64,000 nucleotides of DNA from Rugalucina vietnamica (taxonomy: Eukaryota > Mollusca > Bivalvia > Lucinida > Lucinidae): the NCBI GenBank assembly GCA_964017185.1, contig OZ024876.1, forward strand, positions 34,759,278-34,823,277, in the 5' to 3' direction. A program made the position numbers and the translations under genes. This document shows, piece by piece, positions 43,801 to 53,725 of the stretch; within the stretch, counting starts at the first letter, position 1; every line of letters begins with the position of its first letter. Under the pieces are notes generated by a model. The model saw only the letters and a list, made by a program, of their open reading frames with translations, was not told the DNA's origin and did not search any database.

Positions 43801-46800
43801 TGTCCAGGTAGTTCAGGGTTTGTTCTTTATTTGGAACTTGTAGCTCAATCTTGAAAATGTAGCTTTTATCTACTCCAATATCTGAAGTTGGAACGAGATT
43901 TAAGTTTTGTTGCTCATACAAAAAGTCTCTGACATTTTCATTTCTTGACTCGTGAGGTCATGAAACGGTGTTAATACATCTGGGGGACTCACATTTATAT
44001 TTTCCAAGCCTAATTTGCAATCATCTGAGTCCGATTCTGTAGTATCTGAGTGTGATTCTTGCGGAGATGATTGTAAGTTCCCAGTTGTTGCATCGCTGTT
44101 TCGCAAAGTCACGATAACTACCACCAACGCTATGACTAGAGCAAGAACAAGAACACAAAGAACGATAACTGCGATGCGCCACTTGCTTATCTGCCTTCTC
44201 AGGTCTGGGGTACCATCCGAAAATTGCATTCCTGAAATAAAAAAAAACTTTGACGCAAAACGAGTATATGTGTTAATGCATTAAAACCCCCTGTCACACA
44301 AGGGTGGCGTTCTCGCAGCGTTCTACAAAAACGCCGAGGTGAGCGAGGTACAAACGCCATAGACACGCCGTAGCAACGCGGTGGGAACTCCCTAGAACGC
44401 CAAGGTTCGGCGTTTCTTTTGGACATGCTCAAAACAAACGCCGTCACTCGGCGTTTTAATTAGAGCGCCACGGGAACGCCGTGAGGACGCCGTGAGGACG
44501 CCGCAGGCAACGCAGTGAGAAATTCATCAACCAACCAGGAACTCCGCGGGCGCGCAGTGAGATCGTAGTGCAAACGCCGTAGTAGCCCATGGCATTTCCA
44601 CGGAGGTGCTACTACGTCCAGTGCGACCTCACTGTGTCTTCTACGCGCTTATTCGGCGTGTCTATGGCGTTGTCACGACGTGTCATTTATCTTACTGTGC
44701 TTCTGCGGCGTTTGCAGGGCGTTTTCACGGCGTTCATGGCGCTCTCGTGGATTTTCTGTAGCGTTTGCAAGGCATTTTTTACGGCGTCCATCGCGCTCAC
44801 GCGGAGCTTCTTCCGCGTCTGATAAAAAACACAAAATACGATTAATAAAAGGATATGCAAATTTTAGATATGACAAAAGTAATCAAAATACTTAAATGAG
44901 ATGCACATATAAAAATTTCTCTCTCTATGTCTATCGAACAACACGCTGGTTTAATACTTGTGTACATGCAGGCGCAGAAGATACAAATTGCTGCTGATGC
45001 TGCCCACCTAGTTCTGCAAAGACGTAGAATGCTTTGGGTCGGGCCATGGTTGGAGGCAGCTAGACGTTTTCAGGATGGTCATTTTCACAGACTGATGCCA
45101 GAGCTGAGATTATAGGATCTTCTTGAAAGCAAACATGCAAATGAGAGAGACATCGTTTCCGTTTTGCCTACAATTCGTCAGCGCAGTGCCAGAACGCCGT
45201 GGAAGCGCGATGCAAACGTCGTTGAAACGCACTTGCATACACTAAGAGCGCCGCGCAAGCGCAGTGAAAACCGTTGTGCAAGCGCCATGAACGCCACATA
45301 GAACTCTGCAGGAACGTGATAGAACGCAGTGCGAACTCCGTAGCAACGCCTTGGACGCGACGAGGACGCCATGAGGACGCGGTGAGGACGCCATGGCTTC
45401 CTTTTTCACAAATAAAATGAGTTCTCGCGGCGTTCTGGAAAATTTAAGAACGCCTTGCCAACGCCGCGGAAACGCCTCCTGGTCTGCCAGGGGCTTAAGC
45501 GGGGCAGACCCTAGCCTAAATACTCAGTTGTAACTATGTATTTTTCAGACATCTTTCTAAGTTTTTATTTACAAAGTTCAAATGATTACTTTATACCAAT
45601 AATGTCCAATTACAAATAAAACTAATAAACTAAAGGGCTTGAAACAGTTAGTATAGTAATTGAGCCGCCGCATGGGGAAATCAACAATCTGCAAAGGCTT
45701 CGCTGATCAGCGCCTTTTACCCCGGGAGCTAATTTGACCTACCTTGCACCCCCCCCCCCCCCAGGACAATTTTTCATGGGTGCCAAATCGTTCACTGGGA
45801 CCCCAGAAATGCAAAGAATTTTTGTCCTCAAAGTTATACTCAATTGCACTATGAAAAAATCCATGGTTTCCATGGCAACCGTTAAACCGATTCTTGAGCA
45901 TGGGGATGTACATAGAAAATTGACCATATCTCCATTGTTACTTATCCTAGACCACTGAAATTGGTCTCATTTTAAAGCTTAGATATAGCCCTTTCATCCT
46001 ATAGTAAGTAATGCAAATTTTTGAATTTGCATATTCATGAATTTTAATGAAAACATTAAAAATGACAGAAAAAAACGTAAAAAATCCATAAATAAACTAA
46101 TTTCAGGCCCAAAATGTCATTCTGACACTTTGTTATTGAACCAATAATATTATATGACAAATGTATTGATGATCTGGGTCTATATGAAAATCATCTAAAT
46201 TGCATATTCATGAATATTAATAAAAATGTCAAAAAATGAGGAAAAACAAGATCCATTGCAAGGATTTGGATAGGTTATAAGGTCTATCTTGCATCCATTT
46301 AACCAATTCCCATGGCTGCCAGTGTGGTCAGAGGGACCACCTTAATGGCATAAAATATTGTCCTCAATGATGAACACATTTGCATGATGTAAAATGACAT
46401 AGTCTTCAACCGCCCCTCATGCGATTCTAAAGAATAGGAGGTACTTACAAAAATACTCACATCCCACCAATAGCATGCTCTAGGAAACTACATGTATAAT
46501 TGGTCTGATAGTGGTGCATGAACCTAACAATTTAACCTTGATCCCTTATATTTATATCATAGAATTTGCTTTTTCATGAAAATTAATAAAAATATATTCT
46601 AAATTTGAGAAAAACCGTGGAAAAAATAGGGGTATACATGCAAAATTGCTTGTACAAGAGCTATTAATAAACCCAGAATACTGAAAGAGGTTTCAAATGA
46701 AGGCTATTGCAATGTACTATGACCCTGAAGTATGATATAAGAATAATCTGAATTTCAGTTTCATGAATTTTAATGAAAACTTAAGAAATTTGAGAGAAAA

Positions 46801-49188
46801 AGTTAAAAACTTATATGGGTAAACCCACAAAATGACTTGCATCTCAGCAATAAAAAGTCCTATAGTGCCGAAAACGGTATCAAATGGTGGCTATGGCAAT
46901 ATCATACCATCCTGTACTACAGTATTTAAGTCATTTGATTTTTTGTTTGAAGAATACTAACAAAACCTTTTGAATTTAGTGAAAAAATACGAAAAAATAA
47001 TGGGGGTATATGTAGAAAAACGCACAAAAGACCTAGAGAGCTATAATTGGTATCAAATGATTGCTAGGACAATGTTCTATGACCATGTAAGCAGCAATCT
47101 ATAACATCAACTATTGCTGTTGTATGGATATTAATGAGATCGTCATAAATAAGAGAAAAATCAATGAAAAATGACGGGGTACACCAACCAAATCTCTAAT
47201 CTCTCATTTACCAATAGCCATAGAGAACTCAAAATGGCATCAATTTATTGCTAGGACAGTGTATTATTGCCAGGTACTCAGATATATGAATCATCTTCGC
47301 TGGCAAGCAAGATTTAATAAATTTTGTTTAAGCACAGCCTTCAATTTTCTGTTATTTTCACAATTTTTCAAAACTTTATGTAACATTCAGAAATTTTTTT
47401 ATAACATTTTGTTAAACTATCAGACCACATGGCAGTAGTGCATTCTCCTAGCTATCTATTGGTACCATTTTCAGCACTCTAAGGATATATAAGCAATTTT
47501 GTTGGTGTACCCCTTCATTTTTCGTCGATTTTTCTCTTATTTATGACAATCTCTTTAATATACATACATCTACAACAGTTTATGTTTTATATTGCTGATT
47601 ACATGGTTATAGAACATTGTTCTAGCAATCATTTGATACCAAATATAGCTCTCTAGGTCTTTTGGTAGTCAAGATATGTCCGTTTTTTCCACATATACCC
47701 CCATTATTTTTCCGTATTTTTTCACTAAATTCAAAAGTTTTGTTAATATTTTTAAACAAAAAATCGAATGACTTAAATACTGTAGTACAGGATGGTATGA
47801 TATTGCCATAGCCACCACTTGATACCATTTTCAGCACTATAGGGCTTTTTATTGCTGAGATGCAAGTCATTTTGTAGGTTTACCCATATAAATTTTTAAC
47901 TTTTTCTCTCAAATTTCTTAAGTTTTCATTAAAATTCATGAAATTGAAATTCAGATTATTCTTATATCATACTTCAGGGTCATAGAACATGCAATAGCCT
48001 TCATTTGAAACCTCTTTAAGTAGTCTGGGTTCATTAATAGCACTTGTACAAGCAATTTTGTCATGTATACCCCTATTTTTTCCACGATTTTTCTCAAATT
48101 TAGAATAATTGTTTTATTAATTTTCATGAATAAGCAAATTCTATGATATAAATATAAGGGATCAAGGTTAAATTGTTAGGTTCATGCACCACTATCAGAC
48201 CAATTATAGTATCCTAGAGCATGCTATTGGTGGGATGTGAGTATTTTTGTAAGTACCTCCTATTCTTTAGAATCGCATGAGGGGTGGTTGAAGACTATGT
48301 CATTTTACATCATGCAAATGTGTTCATCATTGAGGACAATATTTTATGCCATTAAGGTGGTCCCTTTGACCACACTGGCAGCCATGGGAATTGGTTTAAT
48401 TGATGCAAGATAGACCTTATAACCTATCCAAATCCTTGCAATGGATCTTGTTTTCCCTTATTTTTCCTCATTTTTTGACATTTTTACTAATATTCATGAA
48501 TATGCAAATGAGATGATTTTCATATAGACCCAGATCATCAATACATTTGTCATATAATATTATTGGTTCAATAACAAAGTGTCAGAATGATAGTTTGGGC
48601 CTGAAATTAGTTTATTTATGGATTTTTAACGCTTTTTCTGTCGTTTTTAATGTTTTCATTAAAATTCATGAATATGCAAATTCAAAAATTTGCATTACTT
48701 ACTATAGGATGAAAGGACTATATCTAAGCTTTAAAATGAGACCAATTTCAGTGGTCTACGATAAGTAACAATGGAGATATGGTCGATTTTCTATGTACAC
48801 CCCTATGCTCAAGAATCGGCTTAACGGTTACCATGGAAACCATGGATTTTTTCATAGTGCAATTGAGTTTATCTTTGAGGACAAAAATTCTTTGTATTTC
48901 TGGGGTCCCAATGAACGATTTGGCACCCATGAAAAATTGTCCTGGGCGGGGGGGGGGGGGTGCAAGGTAGGTCAGATTAGCTCCCGGGGTATTTGTTTTC
49001 GCTACTTCGATAGTACAAATCCTACTTTCTAAATCCAGAATTTCCAGCATCCAAGTAAACCATCTTTTGTGACTGTACAGCCAGGTTTGTGCCGGACCTG
49101 GTCGGAACTCAAATTGTTGGTTTTCTTACGCACAGGCTCAACTCTCTTATTTATTTATTTATTTATTTATTAATTTATTTATTTATTC

Positions 49189-49237
<49 letters not shown>

Positions 49238-49554
49238 TTAACACATCAGCTGACTACCTCATATTTCATAAGTTTGGTTATATATGTAAATTTATATCAT
49301 GTGACTATATATTTGTTAATGCTATTGTTTAGGGGGAGGGCCGTAACTAATGTTGGAAGAACTTGTGGCCCAACCCCATTGCATACATGTACATGTAAAA
49401 AGTTGCAATAAAATATGTTTAAACTAAACTATTAATAATTTTCGAAATCAGACGACAACCCTAGCATTCAGACTCATAAAACGGCTTGATATAGGAATTA
49501 TATGGCAAGAAAAATAAACATACCGCCAGCTATTTCATAGTCATCCTTCGCCAT
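37576..49554 (-). CDS. Membrane copper amine oxidase (AOC3/VAP-1-like), four coding exons
   Basis: A semicarbazide-sensitive amine oxidase: primary amine plus O2 to aldehyde, H2O2 and ammonia, using copper and a self-made TPQ cofactor; probably a type II cell-surface protein. Coding exons 49524-49554, 42263-44231, 39699-39878 and 37576-37878 join in phases 1, 0 and 0, with CAG|GTACAT and GTG|GTAAGA donors and TTTCAG, TTTACAG and TTCCAG acceptors. With one missing base restored in exon 2 the product is 827 residues, a little longer than the vertebrate enzymes (about 760). Key residues (that numbering): TM helix 28-54; Tyr about 418 and catalytic Asp about 432; TPQ Tyr 521 in N-Y-D-Y; copper ligands His 570 and 572 in H-x-H; third His in H-I-P-H-M-E-D near 739. 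All catalytic residues are present. The introns hold A, B, C, D, G, I and O elements. Whether the frameshift is real decides if the gene works. Confidence 0.85.
37965..38076. mobile_element. Family B MITE, left half
   Basis: CATTACGAAATCTTGCCCAT to TTTTGCTCAGAACACAGATT, then cut by the family C copy. Confidence 0.75.
38077..39162 (+). mobile_element. Family C element, two modules, in amine oxidase intron 3
   Basis: GGCAGGGGCAGACAACC opens modules at about 38082 and 38646 (spacing about 564). Each has GTTGACCTTGC.GTAAAATAG and CCATGGCGGCCATCTTGG. Then GGACGGACGACGGACG and the terminal hairpin ending GGCTCAGGTGAGCTA. Confidence 0.75.
39165..39420 (+). mobile_element. Relic of the LTR-element leader carrying a repeat F piece
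   Basis: CAGGAAAACATTTAAGGGAG..GGGGAGAAAG and, after an F segment (39207-39380: GTAACTGAGTGACCG to GCCTACTTGTAC), AGGAAGCAGAGAGCTAAGAC. The two flanks match 20095-20165 in the LTR element when joined. Confidence 0.6.
39476..39686 (+). mobile_element. Family A MITE, worn, ending at exon 3
   Basis: TGAGCCTTCTCGTCAGTCAA, then GGACAGTCAAAGAAACAG, GCAGTAACTGCACAGCTGATC and ATGCAGATTGCCGG, where it stops 12 bp short of the exon 3 donor. Confidence 0.7.
39699..39878 (-). CDS. Amine oxidase exon 3
   Basis: 180 bp, 60 codons, phase 0 at both ends, between TGTTTACAG and GTG|GTAAGA. Carries W-A-R-Y-x-M-A-V-T-K-Y and the S-S-S-V-Y segment characteristic of the C-terminal part of the catalytic domain. 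Its donor is about 12 bp from the truncated end of a family A MITE. Confidence 0.88.
39900..40115. mobile_element. Family B MITE, shortened
   Basis: CATTACGAAAAATTG to GGACATGTTATCG. The centre GAACCGCCTCGCCGAGG is kept but one arm is lost. Lies about 20 bp upstream of exon 3. Confidence 0.8.
40222..40716. mobile_element. Family D MITE, reversed
   Basis: ATATGCACAGCGGAGAAACA at the left and ACCACGTGATTCTCAGTAG at the right. Central hairpin GTTATTTCGTTTTCGCAAAC..GTTTGCGAAAACGAAATAAC. Confidence 0.85.
40753..41029. mobile_element. Family B MITE
   Basis: GTTACGAAAACATGCCCATG to ACATGTTTACCTGATG. Core GAACTGCCTCGCTGAGGCGG. Confidence 0.83.
41118..42241. mobile_element. TIR element O in amine oxidase intron 2
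   Basis: GTCCAATGAAAACGTACCAC at the left is exactly inverted at the right end. AT flanks both ends. 1.12 kb, no long frame, CG-containing interior (ACGTTACGTCAG, AACGCGGTAAAAACGC). The right end is 21 bp from the exon 2 donor. Confidence 0.8.
42263..44231 (-). CDS. Amine oxidase exon 2 (anchor, D2, D3 and most of the catalytic domain)
   Basis: Acceptor TTATTTCAG|GA at 44232. Encodes a basic stretch, a hydrophobic helix of about 26 residues, an acidic Ser/Asp stem, then the AOC domains. The frame changes at a T-run (43935-43938 on plus, AAAA on the coding strand): before it the frame reads ...TSQEMK, after it ...NVRDFLYEQQN, and adding one A joins them exactly as in the family. With that base 1970 nt give the phase the flanking exons need. 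Ends SKQ at CAG|GTACAT; beyond the donor the frame soon stops. Confidence 0.88.
44281..45498. mobile_element. Element I: TIR element with arms of AACGCCGTGA-like motifs
   Basis: TTAA flanks both ends. The ends pair (CCCCCTGTCACACAAGG with the complement of CCTGGTCTGCCAGGGG). The left arm (44300-44820) and right arm (45180-45480) are made of degenerate 10-12-bp motifs such as AACGCCGTGAGGACGCC; their direction reverses about 44590. The centre holds a transposase relic. It lies in amine oxidase intron 1, about 50 bp from the exon 2 acceptor. Confidence 0.75.
44927..45150 (+). pseudogene. Degraded PIF/Harbinger-type transposase N-terminus
   Basis: A 62-codon frame, then a TAG and further in-frame codons (to about 45175). 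The stretch R-R-R-M-L-W-V-G-P-W-L-E-A followed by F-H-R-L-M-P-E-L-R-L matches the R-R-W-W-V-H/R-P-W ... L-x-x-E-L start of Harbinger nucleases as I know the family. No catalytic DDE part remains. If right, it ties element I to PIF/Harbinger. Confidence 0.55.
45661..49140 (-). mobile_element. Family A MITE split by giant foldback G
   Basis: The left part (45661-45717) runs TGAGCCGCCGCATGGGGAAA to GCGCCTTT. The right part (48992-49140) resumes TTTGTTTTCGCTACTTCG and ends GGCTCA. The TTT at both junctions fits a 3-bp target duplication. Confidence 0.85.
45718..48991. mobile_element. Giant foldback element G (3.27 kb)
   Basis: The ends are TACCCCGGGAGCTAAT and ATTAGCTCCCGGGGTA. Each arm is about 1.5 kb and the second is the inverted copy of the first: a C/G run with CCAGGACAATTTTTCATGGG, then TGGTTTCCATGGCAACCGTT, then GATCTGGGTCTATATGAAAA, each with its complement on the other side. 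A spacer lies at about 47240-47470. The arms carry a degenerate module about every 175-187 bp (GAATTTTAATGAAAA-like at about 46038, 46212, 46578, 46765, 46950, 47127). No protein frame is kept. Confidence 0.88.
49144..49240 (+). repeat. (TTTA)n microsatellite
   Basis: About 24 TTTA units with two interruptions, directly beside the right end of the split A element. Confidence 0.95.
49241..49523. other. Amine oxidase intron 1 sequence, possible retroposon end
   Basis: GTTGCAATAAAATATG near 49400, after GGGGGAGGGCC.., looks like a non-LTR 3' end on the plus strand. Nothing else. Confidence 0.35.
49524..49554 (-). CDS. Amine oxidase coding exon 1 (predicted)
   Basis: Starts with ATG in a good context (GCGATGG), codes M-A-K-D-D-Y-E-I-A-G plus one base, and ends at the strong donor G|GTATGT. 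The extra base joins with GA at 44231 to make a Gly codon, keeping the frame of the membrane anchor. The evidence is splice signals and phase only; no homology supports so short a segment. Confidence 0.6.
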
Positions 49555-50267
49555 CGCGCTGCCTTATCCGAAGCGTCTATCGAATTATACTAATTAACTA
49601 ATTAGCATTTAAAATGCAAGAACCTGATGTTATTGCCATAGCGTTTTTTAGTAAAATGCCGTTATAATTGTGTAACAATTTATGGGGTTATATGTTCAAG
49701 ATTTGTGTAACCTTATATGCACACACACGACTAATGACCCAGTGGCAGTGACCCGAGTTTTCACTGGACCAAATCGTCATAAAAACACAACGAGTCGGAT
49801 CGGTTATGGTTATCTATCTCTCTTCCTTTACATCTTAACCTCCGAAGGACTTCAAATGGTGTTCCGGTATACCAAAAGCTGAAGGGGGTTAGTCGAAATA
49901 AAAGCAAAGAGAAATGGATGATGAGTGTTTGTAAAGTGCGAACAAGAGTGTTAGTATAGTTAAGGATGTTGTATGGGACATCTTTGTCTTCGCTTTGGGA
50001 AATACACCCGGATTTCATCTAATTAGAGCCAAAGTGTGTAGCGTTTTTAAATTGAAATTTGCACTCAACATACCGTATTATGTTTATCTATTCCTTGAGA
50101 CTCGACACACAATATCCAGATGTCACATTGCAACGCATTTTGACCTAAAGCATGTCCAAGCACATGTTTGAATTTATTTGTGGTCACAAAATGTTTGAAA
50201 CACACCCTAGGATACCATGACACAGACATTACCATATATATGCATCAACAAACACAGAAGGCAAACA
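49555..50267. other. Upstream of amine oxidase exon 1, no gene recognised
   Basis: Should hold the promoter and 5' leader of the amine oxidase if exon 1 is right. I see no clear TATA box or named element. Confidence 0.4.
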
Positions 50268-50592
50268 TGGCAAAGGAAGTTTTTGTTTGACTTCATGCTT
50301 AACGTCCCAATCAAAAGCAAAGGTCATGTCGGGACCTTGCCTCCATTTTATGGGACTTTTACCCAAAGTGAGGATGTCATGACATCCAACAATTAAGTGC
50401 TTCAAATATAACCATCCAACTAAGCCACAAAGGCTTATATGTATGGATGGTTTGATTTGAACCACTTTTCCTGGGCTGGCTCAAACCAGAGCGGTATACC
50501 AGTAATCAGCTGGTCAGTCAGAAGCGTGTAAGCTTTGCCTGGAAGCAAAAACAGCCCATCTATTTCTTTAGGCCCCATGCACTATTTGGTTG
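50268..50592 (-). mobile_element. Family P SINE-like element, reversed
   Basis: Complement order: AACGTCCCAATCAAAAGC, ATGTCGGGACCTTGCCTCC, GGATGTCATGACATCCAAC, CCTGGGCTGGCTC, CCAGTAATCAGCTGG, ending near AGGCCCCATGC. Matches 24785-25099 and 53585-55440. Confidence 0.75.
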
Positions 50593-51514
50593 TCATTTTG
50601 ATTGAATAATACATCAGCCATGTGAGGAGATTGTAGCAGCATATGATGGCTTTGCGCCAATGCAACGCGCTACAAATGTGATATTTGGTGAATGATAAAA
50701 ACCTGAAGTACAAAAATGCATGTTCATTGAGTGTGTTTAATGTTTAATATTGAAGAGTATACAATATTACCCGAGTTGATATTGGGTGAAATGATCTTCA
50801 AATATTGTTAAAATACAGTGTACAGTCGAGTTTCCGGTTACGCAAAGTTCCCGACTCCGGAAATCCTTATTAAAAACATGGTTAAACATGTATTACCAGT
50901 ACCTTCAAAACAAATAATCAGTTTTTGTTCTCTTGGCAATTTTCTAAACATTGCATTATCCAATAAATATCTGTGAATGAGTTCACTGACACCAATCTTT
51001 TATCTTTAGTAGCTTTTTGCATGTCAAATTTTATGACATCTGATGTCACACTGTTACATACCGAGAGCAAAGAAACATCGATTATGCATGGAAACAACCA
51101 TGTACATTACATACATGAAGGATCTCATAAAATTATATAGAAAATTGTAAACACTGTAACATTATATTTAATGGCAAACACAGGCTGGACCAGAACCCAA
51201 TACTTCAAACTTACGTAGGATGACACATTGCCGGGGCTAAAAAATCAGCAAGAATGTACAATTACTTTTGAAATAGTCGCTTCTATGAGGTAATGGCTTC
51301 AAGAAACGAAAAATTTGGTCATAAAAATCTTTCCTGCAAAGTAAAGGATATGACTTTGTCTACATCTTGTCGGGTATAGTTTAGCAGTAATTAAAATTCT
51401 ATTCTTCTGATGGCAATGATTTATCATTGACAAGAACATTTTGCGAAACTAAGTACTTGACTGTAATGGAAATTTGATTTTATGATAATTACTAAATTTA
51501 TTCACCCAAGAAAC
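50593..51514. other. No feature recognised
   Basis: AT-rich with short frames only. GATGTCACACTGTTACAT-like words are not repeated elsewhere. Confidence 0.45.
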
Positions 51515-51886
51515 ACAAAAGAAAAAGCGGCTCTCCTAGCAAAACGTGGGGAGCCTGGTTTGCTAACAGAGAACCGGACTAACAACTGAGAGGTCATGAT
51601 TCGGTCCGATACCCGCCTCCGCCATGTAGTGTCCCTGAGCAAGACACTTCAAGCTCCGGGCGGCCCCCGTGGCCGAATGGTTAAGGTCGCTGACTTCAGT
51701 GCTCTTGATCATTCGATCATCTCACCTCTGTGGGTTCGCACCTCGCATGGGGCATGAGTCACATGTGGGACAAGCATAGCTCTGCTTGCGGGTGTGTCAG
51801 GTGGTTTTTCCCTGGGTACTCCGGTTTTCGTCACACCTACCGATTGATTTGTCTCGATATGAGTAAAGAAGCTTGAAAGGGATGCA

Positions 51887-51928
<42 letters not shown>

Positions 51929-52010
51929 AAAATTAAAAAATTCAAGCTCCACAAAGTATCGGTTACGTACCCAGAAAGGGATGGCTTTGTCTCGCAATGA
52001 CTAAATAATA
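51515..52010 (+). mobile_element. tRNA-derived SINE split by a second SINE
   Basis: The left part (to 51657) has CTGGTTTGCTAACAGAGAAC, a box B-like ATTCGGTCCGATACCCG and CTGAGCAAGACACTTCAAG. The right part (from 51941) continues TTCAAGCTCCACAAAGTATC and GGATGGCTTTGTCTCGCAAT. The 10-bp TTCAAGCTCC is duplicated around the insert. Confidence 0.85.
51658..51940 (+). mobile_element. Young SINE with poly-A tail inside another SINE
   Basis: The head CCGTGGCCGAATGGTTAAGG and box B GGGTTCGCACCTCGC resemble a class II (Ser/Leu) tRNA. The body contains GGTGTGTCAGGTGGTTTTTC and the 3' end is about 35 A followed by A-rich sequence. Target duplication TTCAAGCTCC at 51648-51657 and 51941-51950 is perfect. 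Confidence 0.9.
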
Positions 52011-52296
52011 GTTGTGAAATACATTACGGCCAAAACACAAAAGAAAGTGAGAAAAAAAAAAAATAATTTGACACAACCATCCTATGAGTCAGTATTTACA
52101 TTGTGTATATGCATTAGACCCAAGGTTGCAAATAACATGTCTAGGCAAAACAGTTAGATTTTGCTTCAATGACTTGTTTGGTAATGTTTTTACGTCCCAC
52201 TTAATACTGTAGCTAAGGTCATGCGGATAAACTAGCTCATTTTAAATTTTAACCGGAAAGGCTGAAGAACCCTTGGATCAACAGTTCAATAGGCCC

Positions 52297-52665
52297 AGAG
52301 CTATGTATACATGTATAGCTCGGCAAATAGGTCACTGTATGGGCGTTACCTTATGAATACGTTATTAGGTATGGTCTACTACTGACCTAGGTAAAAGCTA
52401 AAGGTATACAGTTGAAACACTCAACTCACATGTTGTCCGTTAGAATGACAATCCGAGTTTGTCTAGTTTACTGGACTGGACAAACTAGGTAGCTGATCTT
52501 TAACGGTAAAATATGTGACAGCGCTCTAGGCTGATTGAATTCTACTTTTCTATTATCTCCCTACTTGAACAGATGGACTAGCCGACCACGCCCAGATATG
52601 AATATTAAAGTTGCCGCCCATACAGTGACCCATTTGCCGAACTATACATGTATGTCTATATTGTA
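52297..52665. mobile_element. TIR element Q
   Basis: CGGCAAATAGGTCACTGTAT and TATGTATACATGTATAG at the left pair with ATACAGTGACCCATTTGCCG and ATACATGTATGTCTATA at the right. About 370 bp, no coding. Confidence 0.75.
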
Positions 52666-52756
52666 CCAGGTTGACCAATGTTTTGCTTGACCGACTTTGT
52701 CCAAGGACTATCCTATAAGGGGGTACAAGATAGACAAGTTTCAGTGGTCATTTTTT

Positions 52757-52921
<165 letters not shown>

Positions 52922-53009
52922 TTTGCTGTTGGTATGGGTAACCTTAAGTGTTGTAATAAAAATAATAATAATAGATCTAATAAATAAATAAATAAATTTT
53001 ATATTTTAG

Positions 53010-53122
53010 GAGGACAACAAATTTAGCACAATTGACAATCTTCCATATGGTCCTCCAGTGAATACAGACAGTGATCAGTATCAGACCTTTTTTTTTCAGT
53101 CATTTTCATATATTTTCGAGAT
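53010..53122 (+). CDS. Exon-like open segment, unrecognised gene
   Basis: Lies between an acceptor-like TTTATATTTTAG and a strong donor AT|GTAAGT. In one frame it codes 37 residues beginning E-D-N-K-F-S-T-I-D-N and including N-L-P-Y-G-P-P-V-N-T-D, a composition unlike chance AT-rich translation. It ends in phase 2. The last dozen residues, encoded by a T-run, look less protein-like, so the true donor may be earlier. I do not recognise the protein. Confidence 0.4.
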
Positions 53123-53584
53123 GTAAGTAATGCTATATTTTGAAAGAAGAAAATCCAGTGCTTGGCTTATAATGCTGAGCGCCAAGCAAAGTAGCCACTG
53201 ATACCATTTAAACGGTCTTATTTATGATGCGGCTCTGGATCTAATCTACGACACTCTAACCATTACACAATGAGCAAGCACGATTTGGGAAAAATATCCG
53301 TAGGCTGTCAGCAGTTAATTTGGTTGTTTGTATGGAGGCTTAACATTCCAGTCAACAATTTTTTAGTCATGTCGGGGCGGAGCCAACGCTTGTGGGGCTG
53401 TCAGCAGTTTAGCAGTGTAGCATTGAAGTGAAGTCCCAAATCACGTACTTTGTAATATATATCAGCAGTAAGACGAATAGCAACTATTTAAGAAAAATCT
53501 GAAACTTAGACCACTGAATCATATTCTTGTTGTAGTGTCAGCGTTTTATGCCCAACTTACATCGCAAGTCATACTGAAACAGGG
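53123..53584. other. No feature recognised
   Basis: Fragments such as CAACAATTTTTTAGTCATGT near 53360 recall SINE tails, but nothing definite is seen. Confidence 0.4.
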
Positions 53585-53725
53585 GCCCCTACCCATTGGG
53601 GCCCCAGAAGGAAATAGATGGGCTGATTATGCCTCCAGTGAAAGCCTGTACGATGCTGACTGGCTATCTGATTACTGGTTAACCGCTCGGGTCTGAGCCT
53701 GCCCAGGAAAAGAGGTTCCGAGTCT

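Noticed and set aside
43900-43960. Programmed frameshift in the amine oxidase
   Set aside because: The AAAA tract lacks a recognisable slippery heptamer or pseudoknot; a base deletion is the simpler reading.
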